A stretch of DNA of 9,682 nt from Firmicutes bacterium UBA6226 (GCA_002441045.1 DJWQ01000193.1:1-9682); one strand, 5' to 3'; counted from the first letter of the stretch, positions 1-6,348 are shown. Notes: generated by a model not told the origin, from the sequence alone. Made by a program: numbers and translations.

Positions 1-24
1 TTTCAAATTTAAATTTTTCAGCAT
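1..24 (-). CDS. 5' end of a gene cut by the window edge (possibly a chemoreceptor)
   Basis: Only eight codons are visible, reading MLKNLNLK from an ATG at 24 leftwards. The case for a real gene rests on its upstream signals: a GGGAGGAGG ribosome site a few bases before the ATG and a well-formed promoter 46 to 74 bases upstream. The short basic and amphipathic start resembles the N-termini of many methyl-accepting chemotaxis proteins, and the next gene upstream is a chemoreceptor on the same strand. The chemoreceptor identity is inference from very little sequence. The strong terminator at 206-239 separates the two genes, so they are probably transcribed independently. Confidence 0.55.
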
Positions 25-69
25 AAAGCCTCCTCCCAAATGGTATACATAAGTTGGTCACCAAAATGA

Positions 70-98
70 ATTATATAGAGTGTCTATACAGATGACAA
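70..98 (-). promoter_or_regulatory. Sigma-A-type promoter for the gene at the left edge
   Basis: On the minus strand TTGTCA (98-93) and TATAAT (75-70) are separated by exactly 17 bases. Transcription would start near 63, giving a leader of about 40 bases before the ATG at 24. An 11-bp palindrome, TTGGTCACCAA (54-64), lies at the predicted start site and could bind a regulator. Confidence 0.7.
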
Positions 99-135
99 CC
101 CTTTTTATGTATTTTTATAATTAATTTATATATAC

Positions 136-150
136 TGAAATTGATTCTCA
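136..150. promoter_or_regulatory. Fur-box-like 7-1-7 inverted repeat (weak)
   Basis: TGAAATTGATTCTCA matches 11 of the 14 defined positions of the 7-1-7 Fur consensus TGATAATnATTATCA. It lies about 40 bp upstream of the -35 of the left-edge promoter, which is not a usual repressor position, and no other promoter is obvious nearby. In such AT-rich DNA a chance match is quite possible. Confidence 0.2.
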
Positions 151-205
151 AATCAAAACCTCTTTTATTGTGTTTTGTAAGCTTGAGCCCTAATTCAAAC
201 AGACT

Positions 206-239
206 AAAAAAAATCCGATAAGTCACACTTATCGGATTT
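206..239 (-). terminator. Rho-independent terminator of the chemoreceptor gene
   Basis: A perfect 12-bp stem (211-222 with 228-239) encloses a 5-base loop. On the minus strand it is followed by a run of eight Ts. It starts 85 bases after the stop codon of the chemoreceptor gene. The plus-strand side has no T-tract, so it is directional. Confidence 0.9.
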
Positions 240-323
240 GATGAGGCATCTTTTAAACTTATAGTAAACAAGGATTTCCGATTTAGAGATAAATATACCC
301 AAATCAAATCAACCCATCTACAT

Positions 324-2327
324 TTATATTCTAAACTTTGAAATCATTTCTTGTAATCCTTGTGCCATTTTAGCTAAATCTTCACTTGCGCTAGCAATTT
401 CTATAGAAGAGGCCGTTTGCTCTTCAACCGATGCCGAAGCCTCCTCTGTCGATGCTGCATTTTCTTCAGCTAAGGATGATAAGGATAAAATGCGATCAGA
501 AACTTGCGTTTTTAAGCCTTCCATTCTTTCACTAGAATCACCTACAGTAAGAACGATTTCTTCAGAATTAATCACAGCTGAGGTAATTTCCTCAAAAGTT
601 CTTTTGACGACATTAATGTTATTGGCTTGCTCTTTAACGAGTTCTTCAGATTCTTGCATGCGATTAACTGCTGTTTTCGCATCTACGTTAAGACTAGATA
701 GCATTTGGTCAATCGTAGCGGTTGTAGAACGTGATTGCTCTGCTAACTTTCTTATCTCCTCTGCAACGACTGCAAAACCTCTTCCATGCTCACCAGCTCT
801 AGCAGCTTCTATAGATGCATTTAAGGCTAGTAGATTTGTTTGCTCAGAAATTGAAGTAATCATTTGACTCGCATCAGATATTTTTGCAGTGCTCTCATTG
901 GTTCTAATAATACTGTTAAATGCAACTTCGGAAGCTTCATTATTTTTAGCTGCTTGTTGACTTAGTTGACTGATTACAGATAAACCGTCATCGATCATGG
1001 CTCTAATCTCTTGTGTATTCATCGCCATCCGTTCAACTTGTTGCATATTCGTTTTAATTTCATCACTCAATGCTTTTAATTGACCTGCAGCCTCAGAAGT
1101 GTATTCTGCTTGGCTTCCTGCACTTTGAGCGATATCGTTAATGGTTTCCGCAACTTCACTTGAAGCTGTTGCAGATTGATTTGAGGTTGCTGTAAGCTCT
1201 TCAGAAGTGGCTGATACTTGCTCAGCAGTGTCTGAAACACTAACCAAAAGTGTTCTAACGTTTTCAGACATCTCAAACAGTGAGGTGGTCATTAGTCCAA
1301 TTTCATCCTTACGCTGTGCCAGTCGAACAAGTATTGGATCCTCAATTTTAGTGAAATCAAGTGAAGCTTGTTTGTTAACCACTGCAGTCATCTTTACAAT
1401 AGGATTCGCAATGGATAATCCCAATCCCCAAGATATGATGACTGCAATTAATACTATTACAAACGAAATCAATAACAAGGTTCTCACCAGCTTAGCGGAT
1501 CCAGCAAATACCTCTTCCTCAGTAGCCGTATTAACTAAAAACCAATTCGTCCCTTCAATTGGTTCAAATGCATACAGCAAAGGAACCCCTTTATAGGTGT
1601 ATTGACTAATCCCACTTTTTTCATCTAGTACCTTTTGAAAAACTTTTGCTACAGGTACAAAGGCTTCATCTGTCTTAGACGCCTCAATCGGTTTAAATTG
1701 CTGCATAACCAAATCACGATTAGGATGTGCAACTGTAACGCCATCTGAATTGATGATATAAGCATAGCCCTCTTCGCCATAGCCCATATCATCCGTAATT
1801 TCAAATAGTGCATTCCCATCTCTTCGAGCGATTAACGCACCTACAATTTTACCATTGTTCGTAATCGGTACTGCATACATTAGAACCGCTGAATTCGTCT
1901 TTTTACTGATCAAAACATCTGAAACATTCGCTTCACCCGCTAATGCTTTCTGCACATAAGTTCGATCCGACAAATCTAACTTATCCCCCTCAAGAATGTA
2001 ATGTGCTTCTCCCTTAAGAGAGACTACAGCGAAATCCAAGTAACCCAAACGTTCAATATCGGTCTTTAATGAACTCTGTTGTGTTGCCCAATCCATGGAT
2101 TGCGTTCTGGATCGATTTGCAATTTCTTGTAGAATCAGCAACCTGCTGGAAATTGCATCTGTAATTTTTTCTGCACCTAAGCTCGTCATCTCAGATAGAG
2201 CTCGATTGGCTTCACCTTGAATTGCATTTCTGCTCATAAAAATTGATACCCCGCCAGATATCATAGTTATAAGCACAGCAAACAAAGCGATGAACAATGT
2301 GATGTTTCTCGTTAATCCCTTTTTCAT
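324..2327 (-). CDS. Methyl-accepting chemotaxis protein with Cache sensor, HAMP and signalling domain
   Basis: This 667-residue transmembrane chemoreceptor should bind a ligand outside the cell and control CheA kinase through CheW. Visible parts in order: a short cytoplasmic N-terminus, TM1 (about 9-31), an extracellular region of about 240 residues with dCache_1 features ([14 protein letters not shown] near 118-131, then AVPI), TM2 (about 281-303), HAMP (about 304-357) and a long coiled-coil signalling domain. The highly conserved tip [19 protein letters not shown] starts at residue 495. Glu/Gln-rich helices flanking the tip should hold the methylation sites. No C-terminal CheR/CheB-binding pentapeptide is seen. 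The ATG at 2327 is preferred over an in-frame GTG nine codons upstream because GGAG (2334-2337) is correctly spaced before it and [12 protein letters not shown] is a normal receptor start. The Cache region lacks a clear amino-acid-binding signature, so the ligand is unknown. Confidence 0.96.
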   Translation of the reverse strand: MKKGLTRNITLFIALFAVLITMISGGVSIFMSRNAIQGEANRALSEMTSLGAEKITDAISSRLLILQEIANRSRTQSMDWATQQSSLKTDIERLGYLDFAVVSLKGEAHYILEGDKLDLSDRTYVQKALAGEANVSDVLISKKTNSAVLMYAVPITNNGKIVGALIARRDGNALFEITDDMGYGEEGYAYIINSDGVTVAHPNRDLVMQQFKPIEASKTDEAFVPVAKVFQKVLDEKSGISQYTYKGVPLLYAFEPIEGTNWFLVNTATEEEVFAGSAKLVRTLLLISFVIVLIAVIISWGLGLSIANPIVKMTAVVNKQASLDFTKIEDPILVRLAQRKDEIGLMTTSLFEMSENVRTLLVSVSDTAEQVSATSEELTATSNQSATASSEVAETINDIAQSAGSQAEYTSEAAGQLKALSDEIKTNMQQVERMAMNTQEIRAMIDDGLSVISQLSQQAAKNNEASEVAFNSIIRTNESTAKISDASQMITSISEQTNLLALNASIEAARAGEHGRGFAVVAEEIRKLAEQSRSTTATIDQMLSSLNVDAKTAVNRMQESEELVKEQANNINVVKRTFEEITSAVINSEEIVLTVGDSSERMEGLKTQVSDRILSLSSLAEENAASTEEASASVEEQTASSIEIASASEDLAKMAQGLQEMISKFRI

Positions 2328-2461
2328 AATCGTCTCCAATTTCAAATTTGACACCTAAACAGACCCTATCTTCAGAGGACTTTCTCCATCAGAACGCTTT
2401 GCACTTTTTAAGTGCCAATTTGATAGCAATCTTCTAGAATTGCCTATATGTAAATGTCTAC
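2328..2461 (-). other. Long structured leader of the chemoreceptor mRNA
   Basis: From the promoter at 2468-2496, the transcript would carry about 130 untranslated bases. It contains a 6-bp hairpin with a 3-base loop (GCACTT, AAA, AAGTGC; 2415-2401) followed by AAAGCG. A possible 5-bp closing helix pairs CTATC (2426-2422) with GATAG (2370-2366). I could not match it to a riboswitch class. It may be an ordinary leader, an unrecognised cis-regulatory RNA, or a sign that a closer promoter exists. Confidence 0.3.
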
Positions 2462-2467
2462 CTAATT

Positions 2468-2496
2468 ATTATAATAAGTTAACCGTTAACTGTCTA
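2468..2496 (-). promoter_or_regulatory. Promoter of the chemoreceptor gene with a palindrome in its spacer
   Basis: On the minus strand TAGACA (2496-2491) and TATAAT (2473-2468) are separated by 17 bases, close to the sigma-A consensus. A perfect 7-1-7 palindrome, AGTTAACCGTTAACT (2477-2491), fills most of the spacer and touches the -35 element. A protein bound there would block RNA polymerase, so it is a good operator candidate. The promoter does not resemble the flagellar sigma-D type. Confidence 0.65.
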
Positions 2497-2546
2497 TACG
2501 AATAGATTAACTCTACTATAATAATTACTTCAATTCTGTCTCACAT

Positions 2547-2591
2547 AAAAAAAAGCGTTCATCTAACACTTCTATCAGGAAAGATGAACGC
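2547..2591 (-). terminator. Terminator of the QueG-like gene
   Basis: A perfect 10-bp stem (GCGTTCATCT at 2555-2564 with 2582-2591) is followed on the minus strand by eight Ts. The stem begins 15 bases after the stop codon. The 17-base loop is large but can form a small inner hairpin. Confidence 0.8.
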
Positions 2592-2606
2592 AATATATAA
2601 ACGATC

Positions 2607-3566
2607 CTAAAGTAAAACTGAGATATTTCTTGAGAGTAGTGGATAACTGGAAGTAAGAGAGCAATTATTGAGTTTCATTTGAATGGTTGAAGGCAGTTGA
2701 TTATAGGGTTTTCCAGATAAAATCAACTGACTCTCAGAAATATCAAAGCTTTCGATAATAGCACCTGAATCTATATAGGGTTTGTTGACAGGACAAGACT
2801 CTGTACACAAGTTGCAGCCTAAAATTGCATTGTGCCATTCCTTTGCAACCCATATTGGAAACGCTCCTGGATACTCATTAAAATAGGTAATACATTTTTC
2901 TGCATCTATCGTAAATCTTGCTTCAGATAAAGCTTTCGTTGGACATGCTTGAACACATTGATTACAGGATGTACACGCTGTCATTAACTTAGCTTCCAAC
3001 CAATCGTCTTCTTCTAAAGCAAGATTAATTGAAAATGTGGTTAAATACTGAAAGCTTCCAAAGGTCTCTGAATAAGTCACATTATTTCTACCATATTTTG
3101 CAAGACCACTTCTGACAGCGAGGAGCTTATGTGGTAAGCTTGCATATCTAAACTCAATCCCATAGTTTTTTTCGAATGTTTGAAAAATCGATTTAATCGT
3201 ATCAATTTGATTTTTAGTATGATAAGTTGCTGGTAACTTAAGCGGTTGAGTCCATTCGGTTAAATTAAACTCGATATAATCTGTTTGATCTGGTGCTGCT
3301 ATTATTAGAAGTGATTTTGCATTCGGTTGATTCTCTTCAATATTAAAGTCAAAACCTGATAACGCTTTATCATAAAAATCATGAGAGATCAGTCCAGCTC
3401 TCTTCTGTTCCATGATTTCAGCTTCAACTTCATGCACCCTTGCAAGATAGACGCTTCTCATCTCATAGCCAACCGCTAGAAATGCTTTTCTTAGCTGTGC
3501 TTTAATAAAAATCTCATAGATCATGCCTTTTTCAAGTAAACTCTGTTCAAATGACTCCGTTAACAT
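2607..3566 (-). CDS. QueG-like double [4Fe-4S] cluster protein, catalytic Asp apparently missing
   Basis: This 319-residue protein resembles epoxyqueuosine reductase QueG, the cobalamin and iron-sulfur enzyme of the last step of queuosine synthesis. The C-terminal half carries CTSCNQCVQACP (C198, C201, C204, C208), then C225 in EKCITYF, then CNLCTESCP (C251, C254, C258). That is enough cysteines for two [4Fe-4S] clusters in QueG-like order. Upstream, ASLPHKLLAVRSGLAKYGRN (142-161) aligns by eye with the QueG segment VDSAPVLE...AGLGW.GKH, but the catalytic Asp position is Ala142 and GKH reads GRN. The N-terminal 90 residues are not QueG-like to my eye, and there is no C-terminal HEAT extension. 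The name epoxyqueuosine reductase would therefore be unsafe; an uncharacterised QueG-like ferredoxin-domain protein fits better. The ATG at 3566 is chosen because GGGGG (3572-3576) sits five bases before it. The gene is divergent from the CGNR regulator. Confidence 0.85.
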   Translation of the reverse strand: MLTESFEQSLLEKGMIYEIFIKAQLRKAFLAVGYEMRSVYLARVHEVEAEIMEQKRAGLISHDFYDKALSGFDFNIEENQPNAKSLLIIAAPDQTDYIEFNLTEWTQPLKLPATYHTKNQIDTIKSIFQTFEKNYGIEFRYASLPHKLLAVRSGLAKYGRNNVTYSETFGSFQYLTTFSINLALEEDDWLEAKLMTACTSCNQCVQACPTKALSEARFTIDAEKCITYFNEYPGAFPIWVAKEWHNAILGCNLCTESCPVNKPYIDSGAIIESFDISESQLILSGKPYNQLPSTIQMKLNNCSLTSSYPLLSRNISVLL

Positions 3567-3652
3567 GATTTCCCCCATTCATAATTTAATGTCGAAAATA
3601 ATTTTTTTATAAATGCTCATTATTATAAATAGTAAGTAGTTCAATTGCGCAT

Positions 3653-3740
3653 TTGTAACTTTTAAAAAAGATTATGAAGGTTACATATTGAATGTACCAT
3701 CCTACGGTGTTACTGTCAATAATTATTTTGAAAGTTACAT
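3653..3740. repeat. Cluster of GTTAC motifs in the divergent promoter region
   Basis: GTTACAT occurs at 3680-3686 and 3734-3740, GTTACT at 3709-3714, and the reverse form TTGTAAC at 3653-3659. The copy at 3680 also forms an imperfect inverted repeat with ATGTACC (3692-3698). The copies overlap the -35 element of one predicted promoter, the spacer of the other, and the predicted start site of the QueG-like gene. This layout is typical of operators for a shared regulator. Confidence 0.4.
3691..3719 (-). promoter_or_regulatory. Promoter of the QueG-like gene
   Basis: On the minus strand a perfect TTGACA (3719-3714) lies 17 bases before TACATT (3696-3691), which has an extended TGn element. The leader would be about 118 bases. 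A GTTAC copy overlaps the -35 element. Confidence 0.6.
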
Positions 3741-3754
3741 TTGTGTGATATAAT
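3728..3754 (+). promoter_or_regulatory. Promoter of the CGNR-type regulator
   Basis: A perfect TATAAT (3749-3754) is preceded by TG one base upstream, giving an extended -10. A TTGAAA at 3728-3733 is a possible -35 with a short 15-base spacer, which an extended -10 can tolerate. GTTACAT (3734-3740) lies inside the spacer. The start site would be near 3761, about 23 bases before the ATG. Confidence 0.6.
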
Positions 3755-3783
3755 GTTCCTATAGTATTATAACCGGAGGCAGT

Positions 3784-4323
3784 ATGAGAAATCTTGCTAT
3801 GGATTTTGTTAACACAAAGTGGTATGTCAATCATGAACGAATGAGCGATTTGTTTGAAGATCAAGACTGGTTTAGACAGTGGCTTGCCAAATATGGACAT
3901 TCACTTGATGACACCTTTTTTCAAACACCTAACCTATTATCTACACTAAGAGAGTTAAGAGTTTTTTTAAGCAACTGCTTTGACCAATTAAATTCAAATA
4001 ACATGTTTAGTGAAGCCTCCCTTAATCGGCTCAATGCCTACGCAAATGCATATAAGGCAACTTATAATTTAGTCACAATAGACAATTCTTATAGCCTAAT
4101 ACAAAATGTAAATCCATTAACGCTTGAAGATTTTATCGGATTACTATCAAATAGCTTTATACGGTTTGTAGTAGAATCCGATCTTTCAAGATTTAGAATC
4201 TGTGATAACGATGAGTGCAAATGGTTATTTGTGGATTCTACTAAATCTAAAACAAAAAAATGGTGTTGTAATACGTGTGCCAGCCTAGTTAAAGTCAGAA
4301 AGTATAGAGCAAAAAACTCATAA
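3784..4323 (+). CDS. ABATE/CGNR-type zinc-ribbon regulator with altered CGNR motif
   Basis: This 179-residue protein is a likely DNA-binding regulator of the ABATE plus CGNR zinc-finger family. The start MRNLAMDFVNT matches the LALDFVNT opening typical of the N-terminal ABATE stress-sensing domain. The C-terminus has the zinc ribbon: C140-x4-C145, WLFVD (147-151), KSKTKKWC (154-161), then CASL (165-168) followed by basic VRKYR. Family members normally have CGNR at that last point, so Gly, Asn and Arg are replaced while all cysteines remain. Zinc binding should survive, but DNA recognition may differ. The start is set by GGAGG at 3775-3779, only four bases before the ATG; the next ATG (3799) lacks a ribosome site and would remove the conserved opening. 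Its divergence from the QueG-like gene suggests that gene as its target, which is inference. Confidence 0.8.
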   Translation: MRNLAMDFVNTKWYVNHERMSDLFEDQDWFRQWLAKYGHSLDDTFFQTPNLLSTLRELRVFLSNCFDQLNSNNMFSEASLNRLNAYANAYKATYNLVTIDNSYSLIQNVNPLTLEDFIGLLSNSFIRFVVESDLSRFRICDNDECKWLFVDSTKSKTKKWCCNTCASLVKVRKYRAKNS

Positions 4324-4337
4324 AAGGATAAAAATAA

Positions 4338-4371
4338 GAGGATGATCTTTTTAGGATCATCCTCATTTTTG
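4338..4371. terminator. Bidirectional terminator between the CGNR and XRE genes
   Basis: A perfect 10-bp stem (GAGGATGATC, 4338-4347, with 4355-4364) and a 7-base loop lie between the two convergent genes. The plus side is followed by ATTTTTGTTTTT; the minus side runs into T-rich sequence (A-rich on the plus strand). It can serve both transcripts. Confidence 0.88.
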
Positions 4372-4379
4372 TTTTTGCT

Positions 4380-4589
4380 CTATTCCTCTTTCTCATAAAC
4401 TAAAATATCACCAGGTTGGCATTCTAAGACTTCACATATCTTTTCAAGTGTAGAAAACCTTATGGCTTTTGCTTTCCCTGTCTTTAAAATGGAGAGGTTT
4501 GCCATGGTTATACCCACTCTTTCAGATAGTTCTGTTACACTCATTTTTCTTTTTGCCAGCATAACATCCAAGTTCACAACAATCCCCAT
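4380..4589 (-). CDS. Small XRE/Cro-C1-type regulator (YozG-like)
   Basis: This 69-residue protein consists almost wholly of one Cro/C1-type helix-turn-helix. The run MSVTELSERVGITMANLSIL (16-35) holds the recognition helices, and RFSTLEKICEVLECQPGDIL completes the five-helix fold with the CxPGDIL ending common to this compact family (YozG in Bacillus). It is the second gene of a two-gene operon: eight bases separate it from the DUF2975 stop codon, and that TAG overlaps its AGGAGGG ribosome site, so the two are probably translationally coupled. DUF2975 genes are commonly followed by this regulator type. The target is unknown; autoregulation is likely. It resembles an antitoxin in size, but the partner is a membrane protein with no toxin features. 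Confidence 0.9.
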   Translation of the reverse strand: MGIVVNLDVMLAKRKMSVTELSERVGITMANLSILKTGKAKAIRFSTLEKICEVLECQPGDILVYEKEE

Positions 4590-4597
4590 AATCCCTC

Positions 4598-5074
4598 CTA
4601 AACTGTCAAATCGTTTTCAGCTTTATACTGAATCGCTTCATATAACAACGTGCTTAGAAGTTTCGCAAAAAATGCAATTGCAGTTGCAGTTAAAGAAATT
4701 GCCATAAGAGCAATTAAGATACCAGGATGAAGTGCGCCGTTTATTAATAAAACAATGCCAAGGATAATATAGCTGATGGCAATAATAGCACCACACCACC
4801 CTATTTTACCAAGCCTAGCGACAGAAGCAGCACTAAACGCTTGACCTTTATAGATAATATCAAGTAAAAAATACGATTGGAAAAGTGCAAAATAATAAGG
4901 CACTGAAGTTGCAAGCGTCCATATTAAAACTGGTTTTTCAAGATAATCGAACTCTGGAAAAGATAAAGCAGAACTTTTTGCAATACTGGGAAGCCAAAAT
5001 AGACTTAATAGGACAACGACACCACCAATGATGTACAAAAAGCCTTTTAGTAACCAAAATGTCATTTTATTCAT
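4598..5074 (-). CDS. DUF2975 family membrane protein (YoaS-like)
   Basis: This 158-residue integral membrane protein has four predicted transmembrane segments (about 8-28, 49-71, 92-112 and 117-140) and the family's C-terminal signature AIQYKAENDLTV. The biochemical role of DUF2975 is not known. Genes of this family are typically paired with a small XRE regulator, as here. The ATG at 5074 is preferred because GAGGTG lies about seven bases upstream and MNKMTFWLLKGFLYII is a normal membrane start. The open frame continues 45 codons further upstream, but that part covers the predicted promoter, is rich in basic residues and lacks a spaced ribosome site. Membrane topology, and any sensor role toward the regulator, are inference. 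Confidence 0.9.
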   Translation of the reverse strand: MNKMTFWLLKGFLYIIGGVVVLLSLFWLPSIAKSSALSFPEFDYLEKPVLIWTLATSVPYYFALFQSYFLLDIIYKGQAFSAASVARLGKIGWCGAIIAISYIILGIVLLINGALHPGILIALMAISLTATAIAFFAKLLSTLLYEAIQYKAENDLTV

Positions 5075-5095
5075 TGAACTCACCTCACTATTTCT

Positions 5096-5124
5096 AACAT
5101 AACACCTCATCCTCCTCACAACAA
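5096..5124 (-). promoter_or_regulatory. Promoter of the DUF2975-XRE operon
   Basis: On the minus strand TTGTTG (5124-5119) lies 17 bases before TATGTT (5101-5096), which has an extended TGn element. Transcription would start near 5089, only about 15 bases before the ATG but still including the GAGGTG ribosome site. Confidence 0.45.
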
Positions 5125-5157
5125 GTGTTTTTTCGTTTTTCGCTAAAAATAAATTGA

Positions 5158-5181
5158 TTAACAATGTTTTTTTATTGTTTA
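5158..5181. promoter_or_regulatory. Inverted repeat in the divergent DUF2975/FAD promoter region
   Basis: TTAACAAT (5158-5165) and ATTGTTTA (5174-5181) form an inverted repeat with seven of eight pairs and an eight-base T-rich spacer. It overlaps the -35 of the FAD oxidoreductase promoter and lies about 35 bp upstream of the -35 of the operon promoter, so it is a possible shared operator. AT-richness lowers its significance. Confidence 0.3.
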
Positions 5182-5203
5182 TCGATATAAAACCTGTTAT
5201 ATT
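5175..5203 (+). promoter_or_regulatory. Promoter of the FAD oxidoreductase gene
   Basis: TTGTTT (5175-5180) and TATATT (5198-5203) are separated by 17 bases, and the -10 has an extended TGn element. The start site would be near 5210, so the leader is very short but still includes GGAGG at 5214-5218. Confidence 0.55.
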
Positions 5204-5223
5204 ATTCATAAATGGAGGTAATT

Positions 5224-6348
5224 ATGTTTGATGTTTTAATAATTGGTGCCGGTCCATCTGGCAGTAATTTAGCGAGATTGCTTGCAAAAAATTCACCCAC
5301 TTATTGGGTAGGTATTATTGAAAAAAGAGCTCTTAATCAATCTTCAGAAACAACTAATAGAATAAAGTCCTGTGGTGGTCTTATATCAGAAGCTGCTCAA
5401 ATTGAGTTGGCAATTCAAGGTCTGACACTACCATCTTCAATTTACGTATCACCTCAATTTTTTAAAGTGCATATAATAGATATGGACAATCACTTAGAAA
5501 ATGACTATCCAAGACATTATTTAAATATCGACAGAAGTGCTTTTGATCGATATCTATTTCATTTGATTCCTGATACAGTTGAAAAGATGGATATGACCTT
5601 AGTAACTGAAATTACACAAATACCACACGGTTATCGCGTACAGGTCGTTTCCCCTTCAGGTATAAAAGTGTACGAAACTAAAAATTTGGTAGCTGCTGAC
5701 GGTGCAAACTCCTTTACACGTAAGCAACTGATAAAGACTTACTCTGGAGCTGACTACTTTTCCATTCAAGCAACCTTTGAATCAAAACAACATTTTTCAC
5801 ATTATTTAGGTGTATTTGATCAGTCTATAACTGACTATTACGGATGGGCGATTCAAAAAGACAACCGCATTCAAATTGGTTGTGCCTTTCCAAGAAGTGA
5901 AAAAGCAGCACATCTGAAGTTTCAGCTTTTAGTCAACAAGCTCTCTGCTTATGAGGGTATCAATACAAGTCAAATGCTAAATTTAGAAGGCGCACACATA
6001 GAGCGATTTAACGCATTAGAGTTTGCTCCGGTTAAATTAAAAGGATTTTATCTAATGGGCGAAGCCGCAGGTGCAATTAGCCCTTCTTCAGCCGAAGGCA
6101 TTAGTTTTGCACTAAAGACCTCTAGACAATTAGCAGCAGCCTTTCAACTGAACCATTCAAATGCAATCAGGAAGCAATACCTACGCCTGATTCAACCTAC
6201 AAAGATTAGTTTAGTGGCTAAAAGACTTAAATTGCCTGCTATGTTTGTACCCTGTATTCGTAAATACGTTATAAAAAGTGGACTGACTTCTTTACCTAAA
6301 CTCAGCCCAATTGGCAATTATCCTAAAAAAAGACATAAATTGATTTAA
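5224..6348 (+). CDS. FAD-dependent oxidoreductase, geranylgeranyl-reductase-like
   Basis: This 374-residue soluble flavoprotein opens with the Rossmann motif DVLIIGAGPSGSN (G8, G10, G13), which binds the ADP part of FAD. CGGLIS (50-55) matches the CGG segment of geranylgeranyl reductases, AADGANS (157-163) is the second FAD-contacting motif, and YLMGEAAGAISPSSAEGISF (276-295) is the third, with Glu280 where the family usually has Asp. GWAIQKDNRIQIGCAF (207-222) resembles the reductase substrate-domain strands. Members reduce isoprenoid double bonds, but related flavoproteins do other chemistry and no isoprenoid gene is nearby, so the substrate is open. The ATG at 5224 follows GGAGG with five bases between; the ATG at 5212 overlaps that site and is rejected. 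The gene overlaps the convergent PLP-GNAT gene by four bases, with no terminator between them. Confidence 0.87.
   Translation: MFDVLIIGAGPSGSNLARLLAKNSPTYWVGIIEKRALNQSSETTNRIKSCGGLISEAAQIELAIQGLTLPSSIYVSPQFFKVHIIDMDNHLENDYPRHYLNIDRSAFDRYLFHLIPDTVEKMDMTLVTEITQIPHGYRVQVVSPSGIKVYETKNLVAADGANSFTRKQLIKTYSGADYFSIQATFESKQHFSHYLGVFDQSITDYYGWAIQKDNRIQIGCAFPRSEKAAHLKFQLLVNKLSAYEGINTSQMLNLEGAHIERFNALEFAPVKLKGFYLMGEAAGAISPSSAEGISFALKTSRQLAAAFQLNHSNAIRKQYLRLIQPTKISLVAKRLKLPAMFVPCIRKYVIKSGLTSLPKLSPIGNYPKKRHKLI

Noticed and set aside
71..307. 78-codon minus-strand open frame
   Set aside because: It reads straight through the terminator hairpin at 206-239 and the promoter of the left-edge gene, and the protein has no recognisable features.
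490..1596. Plus-strand open frames within the chemoreceptor gene
   Set aside because: They are antisense shadows of a clear chemoreceptor coding sequence; their translations show only the complement of its repetitive helices.
2328..2461. c-di-GMP (GEMM) riboswitch upstream of the chemoreceptor
   Set aside because: The string GTGCAAAGC resembles part of the class I core, but the GAAA tetraloop hairpin, receptor helix and closing helix could not be placed. Kept only as an unidentified leader.
3607..3900. 97-codon minus-strand open frame
   Set aside because: It overlaps the divergent promoters and the start of the well-supported CGNR gene on the other strand, and has no family features.
4380..5074. 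Toxin-antitoxin system
   Set aside because: The XRE protein is antitoxin-sized, but the partner matches the four-helix DUF2975 membrane family and has no toxin feature.
5075..5209. Longer N-terminus for the DUF2975 protein
   Set aside because: The extension covers the operon promoter and intergenic inverted repeat, and lacks a spaced ribosome site.
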